64,000 nucleotides of DNA from CAVTWH01 sp963850915 (GTDB lineage Bacteria; Actinomycetota; Actinomycetes; Mycobacteriales; Micromonosporaceae). Below, in pieces: positions 1 through 7,936 of this stretch (positions are counted from its first letter, which is position 1; each line of letters begins with the position of its first letter). The stretch covers positions 434,001 to 498,000 of the forward strand of contig CAWKND010000005.1 of assembly GCA_963850915.1 (NCBI GenBank), written 5' to 3'. The notes under the pieces were generated by a model. It saw only the letters and a list, made by a program, of their open reading frames with translations. It had not been told where the DNA came from and did not search any database. Position numbers and translations under genes: made by a program.

Positions 1-468
1 CTGGTACAGGTCGCGGAGCGGTCGCTGCTTCCCTTCCAGGACAACAGCTTTGACCTGGTCACCAGCCGGCACCCGGTGGATACCGACTGGACCGAAATTG
101 CCCGGGTACTGCGCCCAGGCGGGCACTACCTGTCGCAGCAGGTCGGCGCCGGCTCGATGCACGGGGTGACCGAGGCGATGCTGGGGCCGTTGCCGGTCAA
201 CGACTTCCGCTCCCCGCAGCGGCATGCCGCGCTCGCCCGCGCCGCCGGCCTGGAGGTGCTGGACCTGCGGGAGGCGCGGCTGCGTACCGAGTTCTTCGAC
301 GTGGCTGCCCTGGTGGTGTACCTGCGTAAGGTGATCTGGATCGTGCCCGGCTTCACCGTCGAGCACTACCGCCCGCAGCTGCTCGCCGTGCACCGGAGCA
401 TCGAGGCGACCGGCCCGTTCACCGCGTACGCCACCCGCTTCCTCATCGAGGCGCGCATACCGACCTGA
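1..468 (+). CDS. Class I SAM-dependent methyltransferase, 3' part (5' end outside window)
   Basis: The reading frame is open from base 1 and ends at a TGA at 466-468, so only the last 155 residues are present. Near the start LPFQDNSFDLVTSRHP matches the motif that follows the SAM-binding loop in class I methyltransferases, and ARVLRPGGHYLSQQV is the usual conserved strand after it. The glycine-rich SAM loop itself must lie upstream of the window. A GTG at 76 lies in frame but would cut off conserved motif residues, so it is not the true start. The substrate cannot be told. The fold assignment is fairly sure. Confidence 0.85.
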   Translation: MVQVAERSLLPFQDNSFDLVTSRHPVDTDWTEIARVLRPGGHYLSQQVGAGSMHGVTEAMLGPLPVNDFRSPQRHAALARAAGLEVLDLREARLRTEFFDVAALVVYLRKVIWIVPGFTVEHYRPQLLAVHRSIEATGPFTAYATRFLIEARIPT

Positions 469-492
469 GCGTCGAGCAGGCTGAGTGACGAC

Positions 493-870
493 TCAGTCCT
501 CGTGCAGCCGGATGTAGTTGCCGCAGGTGTCGTCGAAGGTCGCGTACGTCCCGGAGTCGTCGGTGACCGGCTCGCCGGTGAAGCGTACGCCCGCCGCGAC
601 CAGCCGGTCGTACTCGTCGTGCAGCTCGCTCACGCCCAGCACGATGGCGGGGATGCCGGCCGCGTACAGCCCTTTGCTGTAGGTCGCCGCGAGCGGATTG
701 TCGCTGGGCTCCAGCAGCAGGCCGACCCCGTGCCGATCATCGGGCGAGCACAGCACGTAGAGGCCGGCATCCGGGATGACGACCAGGTCCTCGAAGCCGA
801 GGACATCCGTGTAGAACGCGTACGCCGTCTTCGGATCCGTGACATGGACACCGCACATCTTCACCCGCAT
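493..870 (-). CDS. VOC family protein (glyoxalase/bleomycin resistance-like)
   Basis: A 125-residue protein with a single vicinal-oxygen-chelate module. It opens with a beta strand (VKMCGVHVTDP), has the YTDVLGFE segment typical of glyoxalase I and bleomycin-resistance folds, and ends with TFDDTCGNYIRLHED, the place where many VOC enzymes carry a metal-binding Glu. VOC proteins usually dimerise to form metal sites; this family is often annotated as glyoxalase without a known substrate. The ATG at 870 gives the usual length, and a second Met four codons in is also possible. It converges with the partial methyltransferase. Its function beyond the fold is unknown. Confidence 0.85.
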   Translation of the reverse strand: MRVKMCGVHVTDPKTAYAFYTDVLGFEDLVVIPDAGLYVLCSPDDRHGVGLLLEPSDNPLAATYSKGLYAAGIPAIVLGVSELHDEYDRLVAAGVRFTGEPVTDDSGTYATFDDTCGNYIRLHED

Positions 871-925
871 CGACCGAGTCTAGGGTGCGATCCGGCGGCC
901 CGCGCCCGCAGGGAGGGAACCGGGC

Positions 926-1210
926 TCAGCCGACCACGAAGGCCCGGTTGCGCCGGCGGCGCAGTACCCGCCAGGTGAAGCCGGCGAGTACCAGCAGTGC
1001 GAGGGTGTTGGCCACCAGTACCGGCCAGCCCACCCGGGCGATGCCGAGCAGGGTCACCAGCCAGATCAGCCAGAGCCCGGCCAGCGCGAAGGTACTGCCC
1101 TGGTTCGCGCCGTCCTCGTCGCCACGCATCAGCGCCACGAACTGGGGATCCTCCACCAATAGCTGTGCCTCGATCTCGCGCAGCCGCTCCTGGTCGCTTG
1201 CGTCCAGCAT
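926..1210 (-). CDS. DUF3040 family small membrane protein
   Basis: A 94-residue protein. The N-terminal 30 residues (SDQERLREIEAQLLVEDPQF) match the acidic helical start of the actinobacterial DUF3040 family. Two hydrophobic stretches follow (about residues 40-58 and 62-80), and the protein ends in an Arg-rich cytoplasmic tail (RVLRRRRNRAF). A GGGGGTTGGC sequence just before the ATG can act as ribosome-binding site. Many actinobacteria carry paralogues, some next to cell-division genes, but no such neighbour is present here. Function unknown. Confidence 0.8.
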   Translation of the reverse strand: MLDASDQERLREIEAQLLVEDPQFVALMRGDEDGANQGSTFALAGLWLIWLVTLLGIARVGWPVLVANTLALLVLAGFTWRVLRRRRNRAFVVG

Positions 1211-1328
1211 GCCAACCCCCGGGGGTCCAGGTCATCTCCGGCGCCAGCGGGCCGCCGGTACGCCCCCTCCTTACCCCGATTCCGGGCCGGCTACACCCTC
1301 CCTGGGGCGAGCCGCAGCGGTAGCCGGT

Positions 1329-2132
1329 TCAGGCGCGCCGGGCCAGGTGCAGAACGGTGGACATGGACAGCGTGACCGGGTCGGGCAGGCCGGCCAGCAG
1401 CGCACCGAACAGCTGCGCGCGTACCGGCTCGTCCAGGATCCGGTACGGCGACAGGGTGGAGAGCAGGCCGACGAAGTCCAGCGTGGACAGCTGCCGCTCC
1501 CATTCGTATTCGCGATCCACCAGCTCACCGAAGGCCAGGTGCGCCACCAGCTGCTCGCGTGGCCCGGGCGGCTCCGGCGTCGCGTGGCTGGTCTGTGCAA
1601 CGAGCTGTGGCGCATACCGCCGCTGCGTGGCAAGGAGAGTCTCCATCGCACCCGGATCGGCCAACTGGTCGCCGTTCCAGAAGAGCGCCAGCGCGCCACC
1701 GGAGCCGAGTACCCGTGCCGCCAGATCCCAGCGCCGCACCGGATCCACCCAGTGCCACGCTTGCGCCGAGTAGAGCAGCCCGAATTTCTCGGCCGCTGCC
1801 GGCCCGTCCGTGCAGTCAAAGGACTCCGCGAACTCCTCGAAGGTGCCGAGTACCGGGCGCACCGAGTGCTCAGCGGGGGAGCCGGCGAGCCGGGCGCGGA
1901 GCACTGCGAGCATCGCCGGATCCGGCTCCACAGCGGTGATTCGCGCCCCACGCTCAGCGAAGGCGAGCGTGGCTTTGCCGGTACCGGCGCCGGCCTCCAG
2001 CGCCGGCCGACCGTCGAGTGCCGCGTACTCCAAGACGTCCTCGACGAGTGCCGGTGGGTACCCGGGGCGGATCCGCTCGTACTCGCCGGCGACCTCGCCG
2101 AACACCCTGCCCTGTACCCGTCCGCCCGTCAT
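1329..2132 (-). CDS. Class I SAM-dependent methyltransferase
   Basis: A 267-residue methyltransferase. The SAM-binding motif I reads ALEAGAGTGKATLAFAERG (about residues 45-63), followed by the acidic residue of motif II in ITAVEPDPAMLAVL. YSAQAWHWVDPVRR resembles the motif-IV/V region of the Tam/UbiE-like small-molecule methyltransferases. I chose the ATG at 2132 because upstream in-frame codons lie inside a 17-bp tandem repeat. The gene follows the chitinase in the same direction but is separated from it by a strong hairpin, so it is probably transcribed on its own. Substrate unknown. Confidence 0.85.
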   Translation of the reverse strand: MTGGRVQGRVFGEVAGEYERIRPGYPPALVEDVLEYAALDGRPALEAGAGTGKATLAFAERGARITAVEPDPAMLAVLRARLAGSPAEHSVRPVLGTFEEFAESFDCTDGPAAAEKFGLLYSAQAWHWVDPVRRWDLAARVLGSGGALALFWNGDQLADPGAMETLLATQRRYAPQLVAQTSHATPEPPGPREQLVAHLAFGELVDREYEWERQLSTLDFVGLLSTLSPYRILDEPVRAQLFGALLAGLPDPVTLSMSTVLHLARRA

Positions 2133-2175
2133 GCCGCAAACCCCGTCATGCCGCAAACCCCGTCATGCCGCAAAA
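2125..2175. repeat. Three tandem copies of a 17-bp unit at the methyltransferase start
   Basis: The unit CCCGTCATGCCGCAAAC occurs at 2125-2141 and 2142-2158, and a third copy with one change at its last base lies at 2159-2175. Read on the minus strand each copy carries the methyltransferase start region (GGCATGACGGG). Because 17 is not a multiple of three, the ATGs fall in different frames and only the copy at 2132 opens the gene. Confidence 0.8.
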
Positions 2176-2186
2176 CCCTAGCGACG

Positions 2187-2222
2187 CCGCGCGGCCCACA
2201 CCAATGGGTATGGGCCGCGCGG
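2187..2222 (-). terminator. Hairpin terminator downstream of the chitinase gene
   Basis: CCGCGCGGCCCA at 2187-2198 pairs perfectly with TGGGCCGCGCGG at 2211-2222 around a 12-base loop. It begins 14 bases after the chitinase stop codon. There is no T-run, as is common for actinobacterial terminators. Confidence 0.65.
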
Positions 2223-2235
2223 TACAGCGGAAGGA

Positions 2236-3795
2236 TCAGGCGACCGCTACGTCGTCGACGTAGATGGCGCCCTGCCCGTACCAGCCGTGCGTCCAGATCT
2301 GCACCGCGCCGGTCGAGCCGGTGGTGAAGGTGACGGACAGCTTGGTGTAGGCCGAACTCGACGTCCAGGTGCTGTTGTTGGTCGCCGCGTTACTGGTACC
2401 GAGGAAGGCGTAGTTGCCCTGTACCCACGCCGACAGGGTGTAGGTGTGGTTCGCCGCGAGCGTCAGGTTCTGGCTGCACTGCGCGGTGTCGGAGTTGGAG
2501 GCGGCTGCCTTCAACGCTTTCGTACCCGAGTGGACCGGCGTACCGACCACGCTGCCGAGGCCGCCGGTGCACGTCCACGGGCTGAGCGCGCCCGACTCGA
2601 AGCCGCCGTTGACCACCGAACCGGAGCCGGTCGAGGAGGCGCTGGGCGACGGCGACGTCGAGCGCGACGGGGACGCCGACGGCGAAGCCGAGTGGGAGGG
2701 CGAGGCGCTCGCCGACGCGGTGCGCGACGGTGTGGCCGACGGGCTGCTGCTGGTACCGCTGGTGAAGGGCTCGAAGACGTGGCTGAACTGCCAGGTCGAC
2801 TGGCTCACGCCGGAGCAGTTGTCGGCGGCGGCGCCGCCCGGGCAGCCACCGTTGTCCCGCTGCAGCGCCCAGAAGGACAGCTCGGCGAGGCCCTGGCTGA
2901 CTGCCCAGGCCTCGACGGTGGGCGCGTCGGAGGTGACGAAGGTTTCGGCTGGGCCGTAGTCGTCCACGCCGATCATCTCGGTCACGCCGATCATGTTCCA
3001 CAGCGCGGTCGAGGACTTCGACGGGTACAGCGTCTGGAGCTGGCTGTGCAGCCCGGATGCGGCCGTCTTGGTATCGCTGGCCATCTCGTGGCTGCCGCCG
3101 TCGTAGTAGTCGAACGTCATGATGTTGACGACGTCGATCCGGGCGCTGTTGCTGACCGCGTTCTGCAGTACCGCGAGGCCGCTGGACTCCAGGCCGGTAC
3201 GCGTGGTCGGCAGCGTGTAGCTGAACTGCAGGGTCCGGCCGTTGGCGGCGGCCCAGTCCTCGGCCATCTTGATTGCCTTGTTGCGCCGGTCGATCCCGGC
3301 GCTGTTGGTCAGCGAGTTGTCCTCGGTGTCCAGGTCGATCCGGGTGATGTTGTAGGTGGTGGCCAGCTTCTCGTACTGCGCGGCGATGGAGCTGACGTTG
3401 GTACACGAGTCGGCGATCTCGGTACCCCCGTTGTCCGCGGCGTAGCCGCCGAAGGACGGGATCACGTCGCCGCCGCCGTTGCGGATGGTGGTGATGTCCG
3501 AGCCGAAGCTGGACGAGGCGATCGGCAGGCTGGTGTCGCCGTTCCAGTACACCGTGCAGGAGCCCACGCTGGGCGTCTGTACGAAGGCCATGGTGAGGTA
3601 CTTGGCGCCGGATTGGCTGGACAGCCCGGAAAGGCTGTCCCCGTTGTACGCCTCGAAGTACGGCGCGAACACGTGCGCCGGCAGCGGGGTACCGGTCGCG
3701 GCGCTGGCTGGACCGGTCAGGGTCCAGGCGAGCGCAGCCCCGGCGACCAGCGCTCCAGCGGTTGCCGCGGTCAACAGTCGGGTTCGAGCGAGCAT
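2236..3795 (-). CDS. Secreted GH18 chitinase with Ser/Pro linker and C-terminal carbohydrate-binding module
   Basis: A 519-residue exported enzyme predicted to hydrolyse chitin. From the ATG at 3795 (ribosome-binding site AAGCAGG) it has a signal peptide (MLARTRLLTAATAGALVAG, cleavage near ASAA). A GH18 barrel follows (about residues 35-335), with the catalytic DxDxE motif seen in RIDLDTEDNS and the barrel strand VNIMTFDYYDGG. Next comes a 45-residue Ser/Pro/Thr linker (PSASPSRSTSPSPSASS), then a beta-sandwich module starting VVNGGFESGALSPW, which resembles CBM4/9/16-type binding domains. A TTG at 3840 would extend it 15 residues without a better ribosome site. A hairpin follows the stop. It may be regulated through the inverted repeat upstream. 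Confidence 0.9.
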   Translation of the reverse strand: MLARTRLLTAATAGALVAGAALAWTLTGPASAATGTPLPAHVFAPYFEAYNGDSLSGLSSQSGAKYLTMAFVQTPSVGSCTVYWNGDTSLPIASSSFGSDITTIRNGGGDVIPSFGGYAADNGGTEIADSCTNVSSIAAQYEKLATTYNITRIDLDTEDNSLTNSAGIDRRNKAIKMAEDWAAANGRTLQFSYTLPTTRTGLESSGLAVLQNAVSNSARIDVVNIMTFDYYDGGSHEMASDTKTAASGLHSQLQTLYPSKSSTALWNMIGVTEMIGVDDYGPAETFVTSDAPTVEAWAVSQGLAELSFWALQRDNGGCPGGAAADNCSGVSQSTWQFSHVFEPFTSGTSSSPSATPSRTASASASPSHSASPSASPSRSTSPSPSASSTGSGSVVNGGFESGALSPWTCTGGLGSVVGTPVHSGTKALKAAASNSDTAQCSQNLTLAANHTYTLSAWVQGNYAFLGTSNAATNNSTWTSSSAYTKLSVTFTTGSTGAVQIWTHGWYGQGAIYVDDVAVA

Positions 3796-3844
3796 GCGAA
3801 ACCTGCTTCCGACGTGGGGGAACACCGATGAGGGTCGCAAATCA

Positions 3845-3859
3845 GTAAGGTTTACTTAC
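3845..3859. promoter_or_regulatory. Inverted repeat upstream of the chitinase, candidate operator
   Basis: GTAAG (3845-3849) and CTTAC (3855-3859) form an exact inverted repeat with a 5-base spacer, 50 bases upstream of the chitinase start. It is AT-rich against its surroundings, as expected for a promoter or operator. It does not match the TGGTC/GACCA core of DasR sites known from Streptomyces chitinase promoters. Confidence 0.35.
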
Positions 3860-4031
3860 AGAAGCAAGCTACGGCCGGCCCGGAGCGGGTGTCAAGAGCG
3901 TCAATGCGATAAGCGCCGATGCGATGGCCGTCGCGGCCGTCGCGGTTCGGGCACCCGGCGCGCGGCGAATTATCGTAACGACGGGCGGCGAGGCATGTAA
4001 CGGGCGGCGAGTGGCTCGGTAGGGTCGGGGG

Positions 4032-4688
4032 ATGGGCAGGATCGTGGCGGTCAACCTCGCCGTCCCCGAGCGCAGTGATGCCAAGGACGTCGGCATCACC
4101 GGCATCAACAAGCAGCCGACCACCGAGCCGGTACTGGTACGCGCGCCCGGCCCGAAGACCACCGGCCTGGGCAGCGGGCTGGTCGGCGACCAGGTCTTCG
4201 ACATCGCCCACCACGGCGGCGACGACCAGGCCGTCTACGCGTACGCCCGGGAGGACTACGACTGGTGGCAGGCCGAGCTGGGTCGCCCCCTGCACAGCGG
4301 ACTGTTCGGCGAGAACCTCACCACCACCGGGCTGGACGTCAACGGCGCGGTCGTCGGCGAGCGCTGGCAGATCGGCTCGGAGCTGTTGCTGGAGACCACT
4401 TTCGGGCGCATCCCGTGCGCCACGTTCCAGGCGAAGATGGCCGAACCCCAGTGGACCAAGCGGTTCACCGCGCAGCTGCGGCCGGGCAGTTACCTGAAGG
4501 TGGTGGCGCCGGGAGAGGTACGCGTGGGCGACGAGGTCACCGTGGTGGCCCGGCCGGCGCACGGCGTGAGCATCGCGGAGGCGTTCCGCGCCTGGATGCT
4601 GGAGCCCGCCGAGCTGCCCCGGCTACTGGAGATCGATTCGCTGGACGAGGAGATGAAGGCGACGGTACGCAAGCGATTGGGCCGCTGA
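4032..4688 (+). CDS. MOSC domain-containing protein (YiiM-like)
   Basis: A 218-residue cytosolic protein whose central part is a MOSC domain, the fold of the molybdenum-cofactor sulfurase C-terminus. Typical family features are the N-terminal GRIVAVNLA strand, GLVGDQVFDIAHHGGDDQAVYAY, the GLFGENLTT segment, and the conserved cysteine in GRIPCATFQAKM thought to carry the sulfur or metal ligand. The C-terminal 40 residues form the helical 3-alpha tail of YiiM-like proteins (SIAEAFRAWM). YiiM proteins are linked to Moco-dependent reduction of N-hydroxylated bases, but the role here is inferred. GGGTCGGGGG precedes the ATG. A bidirectional hairpin separates it from the convergent bacterioferritin-like gene. 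Confidence 0.88.
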   Translation: MGRIVAVNLAVPERSDAKDVGITGINKQPTTEPVLVRAPGPKTTGLGSGLVGDQVFDIAHHGGDDQAVYAYAREDYDWWQAELGRPLHSGLFGENLTTTGLDVNGAVVGERWQIGSELLLETTFGRIPCATFQAKMAEPQWTKRFTAQLRPGSYLKVVAPGEVRVGDEVTVVARPAHGVSIAEAFRAWMLEPAELPRLLEIDSLDEEMKATVRKRLGR

Positions 4689-4705
4689 GTCCCGGAAAAC
4701 GCGCA

Positions 4706-4736
4706 CGGGCGGCCCTCTTCGTGGGAGGACCGCCCG
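4706..4736. terminator. Bidirectional hairpin between MOSC and bacterioferritin-like genes
   Basis: CGGGCGG at 4706-4712 pairs with CCGCCCG at 4730-4736, and inner CCTC/GAGG bases extend the stem after one mismatch. It lies between two convergent stop codons and can end both transcripts. Confidence 0.6.
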
Positions 4737-4759
4737 CAGTCGAGCAGTGGAGCGGAGCG

Positions 4760-5302
4760 TCAGCCGCCGGCCGCGGGCAGCCGGTGCATCAGGTCGTGCA
4801 GGTCGTTGGCGTGCTCCTCCTCCTCGGCGAGCAGCTGCTCGATGAGGCGGCGGGTGGTCGGGTCGGCGTCGCCGATCCAGCGGGCGATCTCGGTGTACGT
4901 CGAGACGGCGATCCGCTCGGCGACCAGGTCCTCGGCGATCATGTCCCGCAGGTCGGTACCGGCGGCGTACTCGGTGTGGCTGCGCCCGGCCAGTACCGAA
5001 GGGTCGAAGTCCGGCTCGCCACCCAGCTGGGAGATGCGCTCGGCGGCCAGGTCGGCGTGGCGCTGCTCGTCGTTGGCGTGCTCCAGGAACTCGGCGGCCA
5101 CCGCCGGACCGTGTACGCCCTGCGCGGTGTAGTAGTGCCGCTTGTACCGCAGCACGCACACCAACTCGGTGGCGAGTACCTCGTTGAGCACGTCGATCAC
5201 CCGCTTGCGATCCGCGCCGTAGCTGGTGGTGACGGCCCCTTTGTCGATCTCCTTGCGGGCGTCGTCCCGGATCTTCTCCAGATCCAGCGCGAACTCGTTC
5301 AT
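4760..5302 (-). CDS. Bacterioferritin/ferritin-like di-iron protein
   Basis: A 180-residue four-helix-bundle protein. The expected di-iron ligands are visible: Glu in helix A (LATELVCVLRYKRHY), the ExxH of helix B (EHANDEQRHADLAAERI), Glu in helix C (AEDLVAERIAVSTYTEI) and ExxH in helix D (LAEEEEHANDLHDL). This pattern fits the bacterioferritin/ferritin-like group, used for iron storage or oxidative protection. The haem-ligating Met of true bacterioferritins cannot be assigned with confidence. The ATG at 5302 has a strong GGAGAGGA ribosome site. Upstream lies an array of four 16-bp repeats that may bind a regulator. The gene converges with the MOSC gene. Confidence 0.85.
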   Translation of the reverse strand: MNEFALDLEKIRDDARKEIDKGAVTTSYGADRKRVIDVLNEVLATELVCVLRYKRHYYTAQGVHGPAVAAEFLEHANDEQRHADLAAERISQLGGEPDFDPSVLAGRSHTEYAAGTDLRDMIAEDLVAERIAVSTYTEIARWIGDADPTTRRLIEQLLAEEEEHANDLHDLMHRLPAAGG

Positions 5303-5340
5303 GGTGCGATCCTCTCCATCCGGTGCGTGTCTCACAGGTG

Positions 5341-5404
5341 CCGCGATCCACAACTGCCGCGGTCCGCAATTGCCACGGTCCACAATTGCCACGATCCACA
5401 ATTG
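5341..5404. repeat. Four tandem 16-bp repeats upstream of the bacterioferritin-like gene
   Basis: Four contiguous units (5341-5356, 5357-5372, 5373-5388, 5389-5404) follow the pattern CC(A/G)CG(A/G)TCC(A/G)CAA(C/T)TG, with a fifth partial unit starting at 5405. The array lies 39-102 bases upstream of the ATG at 5302. There are no spacers, so it is not CRISPR. It could be an operator array or a simple expansion. Confidence 0.8.
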
Positions 5405-5474
5405 CGACGATGTTGTACTCCGCGACGCTAACCCGACCGGGGCCGCGCCGCGCGGCGAACGCCCGAGGCGGAGG

Positions 5475-6611
5475 TCACGTTGCCCGGCGGTTGGGCGGCC
5501 GGCGGGTGCGACGGACGAGCAGCGCCCCGGCCGCGAGCAGTACCGAGCCGGCGAGCAGCAGGGGGAGCAGTGCCACCCCGGTGACGGGCAGCGGTACCGA
5601 GACCCGGAAGGTACCCGCCGGGATGCTCACCGCCGCGAGCGTGACGTCGACGGTCACCGCGATCCGGCGCGGGCCGGCAAGGGTGACTCCGGGCGGCGGG
5701 ACGATCTCCAGCAGGTAGTCGCCGGCGGCCACGTTCGGGATGACGAAGCTACCGTCGGCGGCAACGGCGGCCACCACCGGAGCGCTGCTGGCCGGATCGA
5801 GTACCGGATCGCCGTCGGTCTCCAGTAGCCCAACCATGACCGGCGAAGCTATGGGCAGTGTGGGGCTGAGGCCGGCCACGGTGCCGGTGATCGGCACGGT
5901 GAGAGCGGTCAGCCACAGCTGGACGACCGGGCTGCCGACCAGCCGGGTGAGCCGGATGGTCAACGAGCTGACCGGCACGCTTGCCTGGAACCAGCCGGTC
6001 GCGCCGGCGCTGTCCACACCGTTGCCGGTGAGGGTACCGGTGGCGGGATCCCAGGTGGGTACGGCGGTGAACGGGCCGGGACCCGCGCAGCTGCTGGGCT
6101 TGGGGGTGTTGACGCAGTAGTTGAAGGTGCCCTGGAAGCCCAGCGCGGACGGCGGGATGGGCACGCCTCCCGGGCCGGTGGCGGTGATCACCAGCTGCTC
6201 GGCGTCCACGTCACCGAGCGCGAAGGCCCAGCCGCTGGCGGGCGTGGGTCGGGCGAAGGTGAGCGTGGTGACCGACGGGGCGTTGCCAGCCGCGGGAGTG
6301 AGGGAGGCGTACCCGGTAGCTGTCCCGTACACGGCACCGAGCGGGGTACCGGTGCCCAGGAACGCGCTCGTGCCACTGGGCGTGGCGAGGCTGGTACCGG
6401 TGGAGGTAATCGCGGCGGTGGGGAAGCCGTTGGCGGGTACCACCGCGGCTCCGGTCAGCGCCCCGCTCGTACCGGCGGCGCTCCAGACTGCGTTTTGGCC
6501 GGTGGCGGCGGTGGCTACGGCGGCGCCGAGGAGTGCCCCGGCCAGCACGGCGACCGAGGCGACCAGGATCAGCAGCGGCGTGCGGCGGCGGCCGGAAGAG
6601 TCGTGTCCCAT
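5475..6611 (-). CDS. Sortase-anchored surface protein (LPVTG motif)
   Basis: A 378-residue exported protein. The N-terminus has a basic segment and a hydrophobic signal (TPLLILVASVAVLAGALLG) ending near ATAAT. The body is rich in Thr/Ser/Gly/Pro and resembles repetitive beta-sheet adhesin domains. A C-terminal segment (about residues 255-335) with FVIPNVAAGDYLLEIVPPPG looks like a prealbumin/Cna-B-type domain. The end is a classic cell-wall sorting signal: LPVTG, a 20-residue hydrophobic stretch, then RRTRRPPNRR. It is expected to be linked to peptidoglycan by a sortase, though no sortase gene is in this window. The ATG at 6611 is chosen because it places the signal peptide at the N-terminus; an upstream ATG at 6734 adds 41 unlikely residues. 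Confidence 0.8.
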   Translation of the reverse strand: MGHDSSGRRRTPLLILVASVAVLAGALLGAAVATAATGQNAVWSAAGTSGALTGAAVVPANGFPTAAITSTGTSLATPSGTSAFLGTGTPLGAVYGTATGYASLTPAAGNAPSVTTLTFARPTPASGWAFALGDVDAEQLVITATGPGGVPIPPSALGFQGTFNYCVNTPKPSSCAGPGPFTAVPTWDPATGTLTGNGVDSAGATGWFQASVPVSSLTIRLTRLVGSPVVQLWLTALTVPITGTVAGLSPTLPIASPVMVGLLETDGDPVLDPASSAPVVAAVAADGSFVIPNVAAGDYLLEIVPPPGVTLAGPRRIAVTVDVTLAAVSIPAGTFRVSVPLPVTGVALLPLLLAGSVLLAAGALLVRRTRRPPNRRAT

Positions 6612-6860
6612 CGCAGAGCCAAACGCGAAAGCGATCAAATAGTCGCGCCGACGGGACCGAAGGGCGGCGGACCCGAGCGCCGGCGAGGCTGAACAGACGT
6701 CGCTCGCTGCTCCGAGATGACTGCGCAACGCCACCTCCGGCTACTCACAGTTCGTGACGGGTAGCGGAGTGTCCACATGCGCGTGCCATTGTGGGATTAC
6801 CAACGGGATCCGCCCGCACGCAATCGGTTACCGGCGGTGCCGGCCACGTACGATCCCGGG

Positions 6861-7895
6861 ATGCACGTCACCCAGTTCCCCCGGGTACACGTGATCAGCC
6901 GGCGGCGGATCCTGGCCGCCCTGCTCGCTCTGGCGCTCGGCGTCGGCCTGCTGGTCATCTCGCCTGGTCGGGCCCTCGCCGACCCGGACGGCAGCGGCGA
7001 CCTGGCCACTCTGCAGGCGCAGCTGGACGCGGCGGCGCGCGGCTACAACGACGCGGTCGGCCGGCTGGACACCGCGCGGGCCAAGCAGCTGGAGATCGCC
7101 CAGCAGGCCCAGGCCAGCGCCGCCCAGCTCGCGATCCTCCAGGACCAGGTGCAGTCGCTGGCGGCGACGATGTACACCGAGGGTCGGCTCAGCGACTTCA
7201 CCGTGCTGCTGAACGCGGAGTCGGCCGACGACTTCCTGGATCGGGCCACCAGCCTGCGCGCGCAGGCCGAGATCGAGAGCGACCAGCTGCGCGACCTGCA
7301 CGCCGCGCAGGCCCGCTACGACCAGCTCACCGCCGACCTGGCCCAGCAGGTGGCGGTGGAGACCAACCAGCTGGCGCTGATGGACAAGCAGAAGAAGGCG
7401 GCCGAGAAGGCGCTCGCCGCGGCCAAGGGCGGCGGTTCGGCGAGCGGCCCGAGCGCCGGTGGCTCGGCCGCCGCGCCCGCGGCCCGCAACCCGGACGGCA
7501 GCTGGCCGGTCGAGAAGTGCTCCCAGGACGACCCGACCACCTCGGGCTGCCTGACGCCGCGCACGCTGCACGCGTACAACGAGGTGAAGAAGGCGGGCTT
7601 CGACCACTACGTGTCGTGCTATCGCTCCGGCGGCTCGGGAGAGCATCCGAAGGGGCGCGCCTGCGACTGGTCGGCCAACGCCTCGACCTTCGTCGACGCC
7701 CGGGCCACCGGCTCCGACCAGGCCTACGGGGACCGGCTGGCCAGTTGGTTCCTGGCCAACGCCAGCCGGCTGGGGATCCTCTATGTCATCTGGTACAAGC
7801 GGATCTGGATGGCCAGTACCGGCTGGCGGTCGTACGGCGGGGACGGTACGCCGGCCGGGGATCACTACAACCACGTACACATGTCGATCCAGTAG
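6861..7895 (+). CDS. Secreted coiled-coil peptidoglycan hydrolase-like protein
   Basis: A 344-residue exported protein. The signal peptide is RRRILAALLALALGVGLLV with cleavage near GRALA. A long coiled coil follows (about residues 45-190, rich in Ala/Gln/Glu), with the segment YTEGRLSDFTVLLNAESADD typical of the N-terminal regulatory region of actinobacterial NlpC/P60 and PcsB-like hydrolases. A Gly/Ser/Ala linker leads to a C-terminal domain with CYRSGGSGEHPKGRACDWSA and DHYNHVHMSI. The His/Asp pattern of that domain matches ARB-07466-like, VanY-type metallopeptidase domains rather than NlpC/P60. The ATG at 6861 gives a proper signal peptide. The role in cell-wall remodelling is inferred. 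Confidence 0.85.
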   Translation: MHVTQFPRVHVISRRRILAALLALALGVGLLVISPGRALADPDGSGDLATLQAQLDAAARGYNDAVGRLDTARAKQLEIAQQAQASAAQLAILQDQVQSLAATMYTEGRLSDFTVLLNAESADDFLDRATSLRAQAEIESDQLRDLHAAQARYDQLTADLAQQVAVETNQLALMDKQKKAAEKALAAAKGGGSASGPSAGGSAAAPAARNPDGSWPVEKCSQDDPTTSGCLTPRTLHAYNEVKKAGFDHYVSCYRSGGSGEHPKGRACDWSANASTFVDARATGSDQAYGDRLASWFLANASRLGILYVIWYKRIWMASTGWRSYGGDGTPAGDHYNHVHMSIQ

Positions 7896-7897
7896 TT

Positions 7898-7936
7898 TGA
7901 CAACTAGGGGTTGACAGCGACAACCCCTAGTTGTCA
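7898..7936. promoter_or_regulatory. Perfect 16-bp inverted repeat before the HTH gene
   Basis: TGACAACTAGGGGTTG (7898-7913) and its exact complement CAACCCCTAGTTGTCA (7921-7936) flank a 7-base centre. The element starts 3 bases after the hydrolase stop and ends 10 bases before the HTH start codon at 7947. TTGACA occurs twice in it (7897-7902, 7911-7916). It has no T-run. It could be the autoregulatory operator of the HTH protein or an RNA stem near its ribosome site. Confidence 0.7.

Noticed and set aside
3796..3900. DasR operator for the chitinase gene.
   Set aside because: No TGGTC...GACCA core; only an unrelated GTAAG-N5-CTTAC inverted repeat.
5341..5412. CRISPR array.
   Set aside because: Units are 16 bp and directly adjacent, with no spacers and no cas genes in the window.
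7898..7936. Transposon end or intrinsic terminator.
   Set aside because: No transposase, no second copy, and no T-run after the stem; position just before a start codon fits regulation better.
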